A DNA stretch of 64,000 nt from Synergistaceae bacterium OttesenSCG-928-I11 (GCA_030266365.1 JAJDHV010000003.1:1-64000); one strand, 5' to 3'. Shown: positions 21,763-30,031, counted from the stretch's first letter. The notes: generated by a model from the sequence alone, not told the origin. Translations and numbers: made by a program.

Positions 21763-22521
21763 GTGCCTCGCTTTGCCGTTACGCTCAGCTACGACGGGAC
21801 GCATTTCAAGGGGTGGCAATCGCAACCCGGCGGAACCGGCGTACAGGACGCAGTGGAGTCGGCGCTCGCCGAGCTCGGTTCCGCGGCGCTCGTGACGGGG
21901 GCCGGCAGGACGGATGCGGGGGTGCACGCGCGAGGACAGGTGGCGCACTTCGACCTCTTGAAAGAGTGGGCGCCGAGACGCCTGACACTCGCGTTGAACG
22001 CAAAATTGCCGCCATCCATCTCGGTCATGCGGACCGCCCGCGTGGACAGCGCGTTCCACGCACGACGATCCGCCGTGATGAGGGAGTATCGTTACTTCAT
22101 CTGGAATGCATCGACCTGTTACCCCCACATCAAACCCTACGTACTCTGGCTTCCCGGTCGCCATTACAACTGGTCGCGCGCGTCCGCCGCGGCGCGTCTG
22201 CTCGTGGGCGAGCACGATTTTCGGGCGTTCTGCCGCACCGTCGACTGTCCGGAGGAAACGAGGCGGACGGTTGTGCATGCGCGCGTATATGCCAGGAAAA
22301 ACTTCGTTCTCTTTCGGGTTGTCGCGAACGGCTATCTCACGAACATGATCCGCATCGCCGTCGGCAATTTGATGTCGGTTGCCTCCGGCAGACGAGACGA
22401 AAACTGGTTTCGATCCCTTCTCGAAGGAGATGTCGAACGCGCGGCGAGCGGACAAACCGCCTCGCCAAGCGGACTTTTTTTCTGGAAAGCGACGTATTCT
22501 GAACCGATTGCATGGGAATAA
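21763..22521 (+). CDS. truA: tRNA pseudouridine(38-40) synthase
   Basis: TruA isomerises uridines 38-40 in the anticodon stem, 252 residues. GTG start. The catalytic Asp lies in GAGRTDAGVHARGQVAHF near residue 50; YDGTHFKGWQ and the C-terminal FLTNMIR-like GYLTNMIRIAVGNL motif are present. The ecfA1-ecfA2-ecfT-truA order is conserved in Firmicutes and relatives. Confidence 0.95.
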   Translation: MPRFAVTLSYDGTHFKGWQSQPGGTGVQDAVESALAELGSAALVTGAGRTDAGVHARGQVAHFDLLKEWAPRRLTLALNAKLPPSISVMRTARVDSAFHARRSAVMREYRYFIWNASTCYPHIKPYVLWLPGRHYNWSRASAAARLLVGEHDFRAFCRTVDCPEETRRTVVHARVYARKNFVLFRVVANGYLTNMIRIAVGNLMSVASGRRDENWFRSLLEGDVERAASGQTASPSGLFFWKATYSEPIAWE

Positions 22522-22593
22522 ACATAACCTGATGCATCAGATGGAATCGACGCATTTCCCCAATCGAAAAACTTTTATCGTCTCGAACGTACG

Positions 22594-22645
22594 AAAAAGA
22601 GAGCCCATCATCGATTTTATTCGATCGATGGGCTCTCTTCTTTTT
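22594..22645 (+). terminator. Intrinsic terminator after truA
   Basis: Stem AAGAGAGCCCAT...TCGA (22597-22614), loop TTTTAT, and TCGA...ATGGGCTCTCTT (22621-22639), followed by C and five T. It closes the long rightward run and isolates the GntR promoter that begins at 22656. Confidence 0.85.
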
Positions 22646-22655
22646 GCGTTATGAA

Positions 22656-22683
22656 TTGACGACTGATATATCTATGTTATAAT
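22656..22683 (+). promoter_or_regulatory. Sigma-70-type promoter of the glycyl radical enzyme operon
   Basis: TTGACG (22656-22661), 16-base spacer, TATAAT (22678-22683), with TG one base before the -10 (extended -10). The GntR-family gene starts 19 bases past the -10. Confidence 0.7.
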
Positions 22684-22701
22684 AAAATCGGTGAGAGTGA
22701 A

Positions 22702-23397
22702 ATGACGTACACAAAGATGGAAACAGCAAAAAAAAGATCGATAGAGCCTCTTCGCGAACGTGTTTATGCGTATCTGAAAGACCGCATCAACACGCATCGG
22801 GTTCGCGCGGGCGAATTTCTCGACCTGGACGGTATTGGAACGGAACTCGGGATGAGTCGTACGCCGTTGCGCGACGCGCTCTTTCAACTCGAGTCGGAGG
22901 GGTTCATCACCATCTTTCCGCGTAGGGGCGTCATGGTCAACACGCTCGAGCTCAAGACGATCCGCGACATTTACGAGATCATCGGCGCGCTGGAAAGCGC
23001 CGCGCTGATCAGCGTGGCGGTTCGGATCGACGATCGGGACGTGGCGCACATGAACGAGCTCAACGACGTCATGGAGGCGGCGCTGGCCCGCGACGACTAT
23101 GCGACCTATTACGAGCGAAACGTCGCGTTTCACGACGTCTTCCTCGACAAGTCGGACAACGCGGAGTTGGTGCGGCAGGCGCGGATTCAGCGCGAGCGGC
23201 TCTACGACTTTCCGCGCACGCTCGGTTTCCTCAAGGAGTGGGACGAGAGCAACCTCTCCGAACACCGCGAGATGGTCCGCATGCTCTACGCACGAAATTT
23301 CAACGCGGCGGCGGAGTATCTGCGGGACGTTCACTGGTCGTTCTCCGTGCAGGAGCGATACATCCGAAAATATTATCTGGCGTTGAAACAGGAGTAA
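22702..23397 (+). CDS. GntR-family regulator with FCD ligand domain
   Basis: 231-residue transcription factor. The N-terminal winged helix-turn-helix has the GntR pattern LRERVYAYLKDRI...GEFLDLDGIGTELGMSRTPLRDALFQLESEG, about residues 15-75. The remainder is an all-helical FCD domain (IYEIIGALESAALISVAV; His and Asp in FHDVFLD; EHREMVRML), whose His/Asp residues usually bind metal and an organic acid. It leads the operon with the activase (4-base gap) and the glycyl radical enzyme, so it probably senses that enzyme's substrate or product. The ligand cannot be named from sequence. Confidence 0.9.
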   Translation: MTYTKMETAKKRSIEPLRERVYAYLKDRINTHRVRAGEFLDLDGIGTELGMSRTPLRDALFQLESEGFITIFPRRGVMVNTLELKTIRDIYEIIGALESAALISVAVRIDDRDVAHMNELNDVMEAALARDDYATYYERNVAFHDVFLDKSDNAELVRQARIQRERLYDFPRTLGFLKEWDESNLSEHREMVRMLYARNFNAAAEYLRDVHWSFSVQERYIRKYYLALKQE

Positions 23398-23401
23398 AGC
23401 G

Positions 23402-24298
23402 ATGACCGACACCGACAGGAAGATCGAAGCGACAAACGCACGACGACCGCAAGCGGAGACAACGGGAAGAGTTTTCGACATCAAGCGCTACACGTTGCAT
23501 GACGGCCCCGGTATCCGCGTCTCCATCCACCTCAAGGGATGTCCGCTCTCCTGCTGGTGGTGCCACAACCCGGAGAGCCAGCGCTACGAACCCCAGGTGC
23601 TCTTCCGTCCCGAGCGGTGCATCTCGTGCGGCGCGTGCAAGGGGTTGGACGAGATCGCTGCGGCCGAAGGATGCCCCGCCGAAGCGCGCGAGCTCTGCGG
23701 CGTTGAGATGACGGTGAACGAAGTCATGCGCGCGATCATGAAGGAGCGCATGTTCTTCGAGCAGTCCGGCGGGGGCGTGACGCTCACGGGCGGAGAGCCG
23801 CTCGGCCAGCCGGCGTTTGCCGTGGCGCTGCTCGAAGCCTGCAAGAAAAACGAGCTGCACACGGCGGTCGACACGTGCGGATTCGCCGACTGGGGCGTCT
23901 TCGAAGTGACGCTGCCATACACCGACCTCTATCTTTTTGACATCAAGCACATGGACCCCGAGAAGCATCGCCTTTACACCGGGGTCGACAACGAGATCAT
24001 TCTGCAAAATCTTGTTCGGCTGGGAGAGGCGGGGGCTGCGATCTTCGCGCGCATGCCCTTCATCCCCGGCATCAACACGGACGAAAAAAACCTGCACGAC
24101 ATGGGACGTTTCCTCAAAGACGTCCGGGGTATCGCGCAACTCAATCTGCTGCCGTACCATTCGGCTGCGGAGGACAAACACAGCCGCTGGAACATGGATT
24201 ACAAACCGGGCAAACTCTATCCGCCGACGGAGAACGCACTGCGAAAGGCGGCGGAACTCATGGAAGGTTACGGGATCAAAACCGTCATAGGGGGGTAA
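23402..24298 (+). CDS. Glycyl radical enzyme activating enzyme (radical SAM)
   Basis: Radical S-adenosylmethionine activase that installs the glycyl radical on the downstream enzyme, 298 residues. The radical SAM cluster motif is C47-x3-C51-x2-C54. A second cluster region follows: C73, C76 and C79 with C91 and C99 nearby, resembling the ferredoxin-like insert of activases for dehydratase/lyase-type glycyl radical enzymes but with a shorter set than the usual two auxiliary clusters. GGEP at the SAM site (TLTGGEPLGQP) is intact. It is separated from the enzyme gene by 6 bases. Confidence 0.93.
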   Translation: MTDTDRKIEATNARRPQAETTGRVFDIKRYTLHDGPGIRVSIHLKGCPLSCWWCHNPESQRYEPQVLFRPERCISCGACKGLDEIAAAEGCPAEARELCGVEMTVNEVMRAIMKERMFFEQSGGGVTLTGGEPLGQPAFAVALLEACKKNELHTAVDTCGFADWGVFEVTLPYTDLYLFDIKHMDPEKHRLYTGVDNEIILQNLVRLGEAGAAIFARMPFIPGINTDEKNLHDMGRFLKDVRGIAQLNLLPYHSAAEDKHSRWNMDYKPGKLYPPTENALRKAAELMEGYGIKTVIGG

Positions 24299-24304
24299 TG
24301 TACG

Positions 24305-26665
24305 ATGAACGAACGGATCGAAAAACTGCGCAACGAGAGCTTCGACACACACCCAAGTTTTTCCGCAGAACGGGCTGTGCTCGAGACGGAATTCTACAGG
24401 GAGAATGACGGCAAATATGCGACGCCCGTCATGAGAGGCCTCAATTTTAAGTACATCTGCGAGAAGAAAACGATTTACATCGGTCCCGACGAGTTGATCG
24501 TCGGCGAGCGGGGACCGAGGCCGAAGGCGGTCTCGTCGTTCCCCGAGCTGACCTGCCACTCGATTCAGGACCTCGAAATCCTGAACTCGCGACAGACGCA
24601 GAGTTACTCCGTCGCCGAGGAGGATATCAAAGCGTATAAGGAGATGGTCATCCCGTACTGGAAAGGGCGGAGCATGCGCGACAAGGCGTTCGCCCGCATG
24701 CCGCAGAAGTGGCTCGACCTCTACGAGGCGGGGACGTTCACCGAGTTCGGCGAGCAGCGCGCCTTCGGTCACACCGCACTGGACGGCCTGATCTACGAAA
24801 AAGGCATGCTCGACCTCAAGCGCGAGATCGCAGAGGTCCGCGCACGCCTCGACTTCGAGCACGACCCGGAGGCGACCGCGAAGGACGACGAATTGTTGGG
24901 GATGGACTACTCCTGCGACGCCGTGATGATCTTCGCCGAGCGCCACGCAGAGCTCGCCGAAAAAATGGCGAAGGAGGAGCGCGATCCGGCCCGCAAGGCC
25001 GAGCTCGAGAAGATTGCCGATGTCTGTCGCTGGGTGCCCGCGCACGCGCCGCGCGACTTCTGGGAAGCCGTTCAGATGTACTGGTTCGTCCACCTCGGCA
25101 CGATCACGGAATTGAACGGCTGGGATGCGATGAGCCCCGGCCACCTCGATCAACACTTGGCGCCATTCTACGAGCGCGGCCTCGCGGACGGCACGCTCGA
25201 CCGCGAGAAGGCGAAGGAACTCGTCTCCTGTTTCTGGATCAAGGTCAATAACACGCCCGCGCCGCCGAAGGTCGGCGTTACTGCGGCGGAGAGCGGCACT
25301 TACAACGACTTCACGAACATCAACCTCGCGGGTCTCAAGCGCGACGGCTCCGACGGATCGAGCGAGGTCACCCTCATCGTGCTCGAGGTGTTGGACGAGC
25401 TTCGTCTCCTCCAGCCGCAGTGCAACGTGCAGGTCAGCGCGCGCACGCCGGACAGCGTTCTGCGCGCAGCGGGCCGCGTTATCCGCCACGGTATGGGCTA
25501 CCCGTCGCTCTTCAACGCGGACGTCATCGTGCAGGAGCAGATGCGCGTCGGCAAGACACTTGAAGACGCGCGCGAGGGCGGCACGAGCGGCTGCATCGAG
25601 ACGGGCGCAGCAGGCAAGGAGGCCTACCTGCTGCACGGTTACCTCAACACGCCGAAGGTCCTCGAACTCGCGCTCAACAACGGCGTCGACCCGATGACCG
25701 GCAAGCAGGTCAGCATCCAAACCGGCGATCCTAAAAATTTCAAGACGTTCGACGATCTTTACGAGGCGTTCGAGAAGCAGCTCGACTACGTCGTGACGAC
25801 GAAGGTCGAGGTCGACAACTACCTCCGCTCGCGCTACGCCGAGTTCTTCCCCGCGACGTTCCTTTCCGTCGTCATCCGCGACTGCATCCAGAACGGCAAG
25901 GATTACTACAACGGCGGTCCCCGCTACAACAGCGACTACATCCAGTGCACGGGCATCGGCACCATCACCGACAGCCTGTCCGCCATCAAAAAGCACGTCT
26001 ACGACGAGGGCAAGGTTTCGCTCGACGCGCTCGTCGACGCGACGAACAAGAATTGGGAGGGCAACGAGGCGCTGCGCCTTACCGTGTGGAACAAGACGCC
26101 CTTCTACGGAAACGACGACGACTACGCCGACGACATCATGCAGCGCGTCTATACGTCCCTTTTCGACACCATCGACGGCAGGCAGAGCATCCTGGGCCCC
26201 ACGTACCACATCAACATGCTGTCGACCACGTGTCACAACTACTTCGGGCAGAAGACCGCGGCGACCGCGAATGGTCGTTTCAAGGGCATGCCGATCTCCG
26301 ATGGCACGTCCCCGAGCCACGGCGCAGACCGCAACGGCCCGACTGCCGTTGTCAAGTCGATGGGCAAGATGGACCAGGTCAAATCCGGCGGAACGCTCTT
26401 GAACCAGCGCTTCCTCCCGTCCGTCCTCGCGGGCGATGAAGGTCTCGCCGGTCTCGTCAACCTCGTCCGCACCTACTTCAAACTGGGCGGCCACCACATC
26501 CAGTTCAACGTCGTCGACGAGGCGACCCTGCGCGACGCGCAGAAAAACCCCGAGCAGTACAAAGGTCTCCTCGTCCGCGTCGCAGGCTACAGCGACTACT
26601 TCGTCGACCTCGACGACTATCACCAGGAGGAGATCATCGCCCGCACCGCGCAGGAAGCGATCTAA
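24305..26665 (+). CDS. Glycyl radical enzyme, HypD-like (probable dehydratase or C-X lyase)
   Basis: 786-residue glycyl radical enzyme. The thiyl Cys430 lies in GGTSGCIETG and the radical Gly761 in LVRVAGYSDYF. The overall sequence resembles my recollection of trans-4-hydroxy-L-proline dehydratase (HypD) more than pyruvate formate-lyase or glycerol dehydratase: GPDELIVGERG, EQRAFGHT, ELNGWDAMSPGHLDQHL, KTPFYGNDDDYADDIM and LNQRFLP are shared style. The pocket segment after the Cys differs (ETGAAGKEAYLLHGYLN), and no proC gene is nearby, so the substrate may differ; isethionate- or sulfonate-lyase relatives are alternatives. Transcribed with its activase and a GntR regulator; ends at a strong terminator. 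Confidence 0.85.
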   Translation: MNERIEKLRNESFDTHPSFSAERAVLETEFYRENDGKYATPVMRGLNFKYICEKKTIYIGPDELIVGERGPRPKAVSSFPELTCHSIQDLEILNSRQTQSYSVAEEDIKAYKEMVIPYWKGRSMRDKAFARMPQKWLDLYEAGTFTEFGEQRAFGHTALDGLIYEKGMLDLKREIAEVRARLDFEHDPEATAKDDELLGMDYSCDAVMIFAERHAELAEKMAKEERDPARKAELEKIADVCRWVPAHAPRDFWEAVQMYWFVHLGTITELNGWDAMSPGHLDQHLAPFYERGLADGTLDREKAKELVSCFWIKVNNTPAPPKVGVTAAESGTYNDFTNINLAGLKRDGSDGSSEVTLIVLEVLDELRLLQPQCNVQVSARTPDSVLRAAGRVIRHGMGYPSLFNADVIVQEQMRVGKTLEDAREGGTSGCIETGAAGKEAYLLHGYLNTPKVLELALNNGVDPMTGKQVSIQTGDPKNFKTFDDLYEAFEKQLDYVVTTKVEVDNYLRSRYAEFFPATFLSVVIRDCIQNGKDYYNGGPRYNSDYIQCTGIGTITDSLSAIKKHVYDEGKVSLDALVDATNKNWEGNEALRLTVWNKTPFYGNDDDYADDIMQRVYTSLFDTIDGRQSILGPTYHINMLSTTCHNYFGQKTAATANGRFKGMPISDGTSPSHGADRNGPTAVVKSMGKMDQVKSGGTLLNQRFLPSVLAGDEGLAGLVNLVRTYFKLGGHHIQFNVVDEATLRDAQKNPEQYKGLLVRVAGYSDYFVDLDDYHQEEIIARTAQEAI

Positions 26666-26710
26666 GGTCTCGGGGGGAGCCCCGCACTTTCATGCACGTA
26701 TGCACAGCGA

Positions 26711-26749
26711 CAAAAAATTTTCCGCGCAAACGCGCGGAAAAATTTTTTA
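26711..26749. terminator. Bidirectional terminator between glycyl radical enzyme and yoeB
   Basis: Near-perfect palindrome: AAAAAATTTTCCGCGC, loop AAAC, GCGCGGAAAAATTTTTT. A and T runs on both sides let it serve the plus-strand enzyme gene and the minus-strand yoeB, which ends 17 bases further on. Confidence 0.85.
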
Positions 26750-26765
26750 TCTTTTGGTCGTTTCG

Positions 26766-27023
26766 CTAGCAGTAATGTCTCCTGCACTTGGCGATAAAGA
26801 TCGAATCACCCTCAACGCTGTAGATGAGTCTGTGTTCATTGGTAATCCTGCGGCTCCAGAAACCTTCCAGGTCGTGTCGAAGGGGTTCCGGCTTGCCTAT
26901 GCCGCTGTGGCCGTTTCTTTCGATGTCGCGCAGCAGTTCGTTGATTTTTCTCAGGATTTTTCGGTCGTTCTCAATCCAGTGTTGATAATCCTCCCACGCG
27001 TTGTCTGAAAAGTGTTTATTCAT
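26766..27023 (-). CDS. yoeB: Toxin YoeB (RelE/ParE superfamily mRNA endonuclease)
   Basis: 85-residue ribosome-dependent mRNA interferase of the Txe/YoeB family. WEDYQHWIENDRKILRKINE, GIGKPEPLRHDLEGFWSRRI and the C-terminus RHYC match YoeB, with catalytic Glu (PEPL), Arg (SRRI) and the terminal His-Tyr present. An extra Cys follows the usual final Tyr. Its start overlaps the antitoxin stop by 4 bases. Confidence 0.93.
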   Translation of the reverse strand: MNKHFSDNAWEDYQHWIENDRKILRKINELLRDIERNGHSGIGKPEPLRHDLEGFWSRRITNEHRLIYSVEGDSIFIAKCRRHYC

Positions 27024-27283
27024 TCTTGATCGTCGTCCACCAGCATTCGGACCTTCCCCTTGCCGTGCTTCAACTGGTCGACGGAGTCGAGCAACCTCTG
27101 ATAATCAGCCTTGTCGCTCCTCACGTAAAGGTTCTCCATAAGGTTGTTGTACTCGGTCTCCGACATGATCACGACGTTTTCGTCCTGTTTGCGCGTCACG
27201 ATGATCGTTTCGAAATCATGCACAGCAGAATCGCAGAATTTTTTGAAATTGCTTCTGGCGGCGGAATAGTTGACAGCGATCAT
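27020..27283 (-). CDS. yefM: Antitoxin YefM (Phd/YefM family)
   Basis: 87-residue antitoxin and autorepressor. The ATG at 27283 follows AAAGGAGG (27290-27297 on the opposite strand) and yields MIAVNYSAARSNFKKFCDSA, the Phd/YefM DNA-binding N-terminus; upstream in-frame codons are ignored. VTRKQDENVVIMSETEYNNL is the family core, and the acidic C-terminus wraps YoeB. Antitoxin first, toxin second, overlapping by 4 bases. Confidence 0.93.
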   Translation of the reverse strand: MIAVNYSAARSNFKKFCDSAVHDFETIIVTRKQDENVVIMSETEYNNLMENLYVRSDKADYQRLLDSVDQLKHGKGKVRMLVDDDQE

Positions 27284-27304
27284 GATATCGCCTCCTTTGT
27301 TTGT

Positions 27305-27333
27305 ATTGTACGAAATATTGTACAATATATCAA
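27305..27333 (-). promoter_or_regulatory. yefM-yoeB promoter with paired TGTAC operators
   Basis: On the minus strand TTGATA (27333-27328), a 17-base spacer and TACAAT (27310-27305). Two TGTAC(A/G) cores at 27319-27324 and 27307-27312, centre-to-centre 12 bases, overlap the spacer and the -10. The E. coli YefM-YoeB operator also uses TGTACA cores, so autorepression is likely. Confidence 0.7.
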
Positions 27334-27415
27334 GCGGATATGTGAAACGGATTGGGTGGTGTGTGAAAATTGTCGCAGACTGAAACTACGCTTGTTTCAA
27401 CTTCGCTCTCCGCTC

Positions 27416-27445
27416 TTGCGCTGACACGTATAGTTTTGATACTAT
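27416..27445 (+). promoter_or_regulatory. Possible promoter of the MalY-type lyase gene
   Basis: TTGCGC (27416-27421), 18-base spacer, TACTAT (27440-27445). A short inverted repeat ATAGT/ACTAT overlaps the -10. Neither box is strong. Confidence 0.4.
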
Positions 27446-27493
27446 GTCGTCGAAGTCGATTTTATCTTGGGTTAGGTGATGGAGGGAAAGCGT

Positions 27494-28672
27494 TTGGCGT
27501 ACGATTTCGACACGATGGTGGAGAGAAGAGGCACGGGCTGTTCGAAGTGGGACGGTATGGATGCTGTTTTCGGCAAGAAGGATCTGCTGCCGTTCTGGGT
27601 GGCGGATATGGATTTTCGCTCGGCGCCCGAGATTATCGACGCATTGCGGGAGAAGGTAGCGTTCGGGGTGTTCGGTTATCCGATCATGACCGAGGCGGCG
27701 AGAAAGGCCGTCGTGGATTGGGAGTTCGAGCGGCACCAGTGGTGTGTCGTTCCATCGGAGGTCGATTTCGTGCCCGGTGTTGTGAACGGGCTTATCGCCG
27801 CGATCCTGGCGTTTACAGAGCCGGGAGACGGTGTTGTCGTGCAGACGCCGGTCTATCCGCCATTTTTCAACGTCATTCGTGACAATGGGAGGCGGATCGT
27901 CGAGAATCCGTTGGTCGAGACGGACGACGGGTATCTGATGGATCTGGATCATCTGCGCAACGTGCTGACGCCGGATGTGAAGGCCATCATCCTTTGCAGC
28001 CCCCACAACCCGGTCGCGCGCGTCTGGACGAAGGACGAGCTCGCGGCGTTCGCGAAGGTCTGCATCGAGCGGAACGTCCTCGTCTTCTGCGACGAGATTC
28101 ATCAGGATTTGGTCTACAGCGACGCGAAGCACGTGCCGCTGTCGCTTGCCGCACCGGAGATCGATCCGCTGCTTCTGACGTTGGTTGCGCCGAGCAAGAC
28201 GTTCAACATCGCGGGCCTTTCCTCGTCCGCGTGGATTGCGAAGGACAAGAAGATCGCCGAACGGATGCGTGCGACGCTCGACCGCCTGCACCAGTCGAGA
28301 CTGAACCTGCTCGGGGTGGCGGCGCTCGAGGCGGCATATACGAAGGGGATCCCCTGGCTGGAGGCGGCGATGCGCTATCTGGAGGGAAACCGGGATTTCG
28401 TCGAGGCGTTTCTGCGGGAAAAGTTACCGCGCGTCCGGATGAAGCATCCGGAGGGCACGTTCATCTTCTGGCTGGATTTTCGCGACTACGGCATGACGGG
28501 CGCAGAGATCCAGCGAGTGCTCGTCCACGAGGCGGGTGTCGCTTTGAATGCGGGCGTTACGTTCGGCAAGCAGGGGGAAGGATTCGCGCGGCTCAACGTC
28601 GGTTGCCCGCGCGGCCAGCTCGAAGAGGGTATGACGCGGATTGCCGCGGCGTTCGAAAAATATGGCAAGTGA
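27494..28672 (+). CDS. MalY/PatB-type cystathionine beta-lyase / aminotransferase
   Basis: Fold-type I PLP enzyme, 392 residues from TTG 27494, chosen because GGAGGG lies at 27481-27486 and the protein then begins AYDFDTMVERRGTGCSKWDG as in MalY/PatB. An upstream GTG-ATG (27476/27479) is possible. PLP Lys is in APSKTFNIAG; LPFWVADMDF, SPHNPVARVW, CDEIHQDLVY and RLNVGCPRGQL are conserved. It cleaves C-S bonds (cystathionine, cysteine) or transaminates. It lies 15 bases before the FAH gene, suggesting one transcript. Confidence 0.88.
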   Translation: MAYDFDTMVERRGTGCSKWDGMDAVFGKKDLLPFWVADMDFRSAPEIIDALREKVAFGVFGYPIMTEAARKAVVDWEFERHQWCVVPSEVDFVPGVVNGLIAAILAFTEPGDGVVVQTPVYPPFFNVIRDNGRRIVENPLVETDDGYLMDLDHLRNVLTPDVKAIILCSPHNPVARVWTKDELAAFAKVCIERNVLVFCDEIHQDLVYSDAKHVPLSLAAPEIDPLLLTLVAPSKTFNIAGLSSSAWIAKDKKIAERMRATLDRLHQSRLNLLGVAALEAAYTKGIPWLEAAMRYLEGNRDFVEAFLREKLPRVRMKHPEGTFIFWLDFRDYGMTGAEIQRVLVHEAGVALNAGVTFGKQGEGFARLNVGCPRGQLEEGMTRIAAAFEKYGK

Positions 28673-28687
28673 CGGAGTGAGAGCGGA

Positions 28688-29470
28688 ATGAAGAGAGGCG
28701 AGCCGGTCAAATTTTGCAGGTTTTCCGTGGACAATCGGACGTATAACGGTGTCCTCCGGGGGAACATGCTCGATATCGTCGAAGGTGACATTTACGGTGA
28801 TTTTTCGAGCATGCGGATGAGCTATCCTGTCGATCGCGTGAAGTTCCTGACGCCGATCGTTCCCAACAAGATCTGGTGTGTGGGGCGCAATTATGTCGGG
28901 CACGTCAAGGAGCTCGATCACGAGCTGCCGGAGGAGCCGATCATCTTTATGAAACCGCTGACGACGCTCGTAGGGCACGGCGATCTCGTGCGCATCCCGA
29001 ACTGGGCCGGGCGCGTCGACTACGAGGGCGAGCTCGCCGTCGTGATCGGGAAAAGATGCCGCAAGGTCTCCGAGGCGGATGCGCTCTCGTACGTCGCGGG
29101 TTATTCTTGTTTCAACGACGTCACGGCGCGCGAACTTCAGAACAAGGACGGGCAGTGGACGCGCGCGAAGAGCTTCGACACGTTCGGGCCCTTCGGGCCG
29201 GTGTTGCTTCTGACGGACAGGATGCCGGGGGATGCCGCGATCACGACGCGCCTTAACGGAAACGTCGTGCAGCGCGACGTATTCTCGAACATGATCTTCT
29301 CCGTCTCCCGCATCATCTCGCACATCAGCCGGTTTGCGACGCTCGAACCCGGCGACGTGATCGCGACGGGAACGCCGGAGGGCGTCGGTCGCGTGGCCCC
29401 GGAGGACCGCGTCGAGGTCGAGATCGACGGGATCGGGACGCTCTCCAACCCTTTCATCGCGGAGCATTAA
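28688..29470 (+). CDS. Fumarylacetoacetate hydrolase family protein
   Basis: FAH-family hydrolase/isomerase/decarboxylase, 260 residues. After a short N-terminal domain come KIWCVGRNYVGHVKEL, FMKPLTTLVGHGD, the metal-binding Glu residues in VDYEGELAVVIGK and the Asp in SCFNDVTARELQ, then KSFDTFGPFGP and GDVIATGTPEGVG. Such enzymes act on 2-keto acids or acylpyruvates; the substrate is not predictable. Follows the C-S lyase closely. Confidence 0.88.
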   Translation: MKRGEPVKFCRFSVDNRTYNGVLRGNMLDIVEGDIYGDFSSMRMSYPVDRVKFLTPIVPNKIWCVGRNYVGHVKELDHELPEEPIIFMKPLTTLVGHGDLVRIPNWAGRVDYEGELAVVIGKRCRKVSEADALSYVAGYSCFNDVTARELQNKDGQWTRAKSFDTFGPFGPVLLLTDRMPGDAAITTRLNGNVVQRDVFSNMIFSVSRIISHISRFATLEPGDVIATGTPEGVGRVAPEDRVEVEIDGIGTLSNPFIAEH

Positions 29471-29522
29471 CGAAGTCGATTGCAACGGCTTCGCACATCC
29501 ATTTCAGCAGGGAGGTAAGGAC

Positions 29523-29960
29523 ATGGCACAGATCGAAGAGAAAATTTGGATTGTGGTGGAACTGAAGGACGACGGCGGTATGCAGGCGAGCGCGTTCGAC
29601 AACGAAGCGGATGCGAAAAATTATTTCATCGAGATGCGCGCGCGTTACACGGACACCGCCAGAATCCGGATCCAGGAGACCGTTCTGAACCGCCGCGAGG
29701 AGTACATTCCCTCCGACGAATCTCCGTGGGGCGCGCTGCGCGTGGACGTCACGAGCGAGTTGGTCGAGGGGCTCATGGAGGACATGGTTCCGCTCGATCA
29801 GATCAAGCCGGACGCGGCTCACCGCTTCGTCTGCGAGAAGGTCGAAATGGTCCGCCGCAGGACGCTGGACCGGATCGACGAGATCATTCGCAAGGAGACG
29901 AGAGAAGAGTTGCTTGCGTGCCATGACGACTGGTGCCACGGCAAACACATGGAAGACTGA
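29523..29960 (+). CDS. Hypothetical acidic protein
   Basis: 145 residues with no signal peptide or membrane segment; I do not recognise the family. Strong GGGAGG site upstream and codon use like its neighbours support a real gene. N-terminal half resembles a small alpha/beta domain (KIWIVVELKDDGGMQASAFD), the C-terminal half is helical with HRFVCEKVEMVRRRTLDRID and a Cys/His-containing tail (CHDDWCHGKH) that might bind a metal. Confidence 0.75.
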   Translation: MAQIEEKIWIVVELKDDGGMQASAFDNEADAKNYFIEMRARYTDTARIRIQETVLNRREEYIPSDESPWGALRVDVTSELVEGLMEDMVPLDQIKPDAAHRFVCEKVEMVRRRTLDRIDEIIRKETREELLACHDDWCHGKHMED

Positions 29961-29981
29961 TTTTTTCATATACTGCACGAA

Positions 29982-30031
29982 GAGGACCGCGAGATTCCGC
30001 CCGACGCAAGCCGGGCGGAGCTTGCGGTCCT
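29982..30031 (+). terminator. GC-rich hairpin, probable terminator
   Basis: AGGACCGC (29982-29989) pairs with GCGGTCCT (30024-30031) and CCGCCCG with CGGGCGG inside, separated by small internal loops. No T run follows, so it may act as an mRNA-stabilising structure rather than an intrinsic terminator. It separates the unknown gene from addB. Confidence 0.5.

Noticed and set aside
23300-26623. Very long minus-strand open frame (1107 codons) opposite the glycyl radical enzyme
   Set aside because: It is the antisense shadow of a GC-rich gene with strong codon bias; the plus-strand protein has all family motifs, the antisense product is Arg/Val/Asp-rich without recognisable domains.
27381-27399. 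TGAAAC...GTTTCA inverted repeat as an operator
   Set aside because: Only six base pairs in a region already rich in short repeats; insufficient support.
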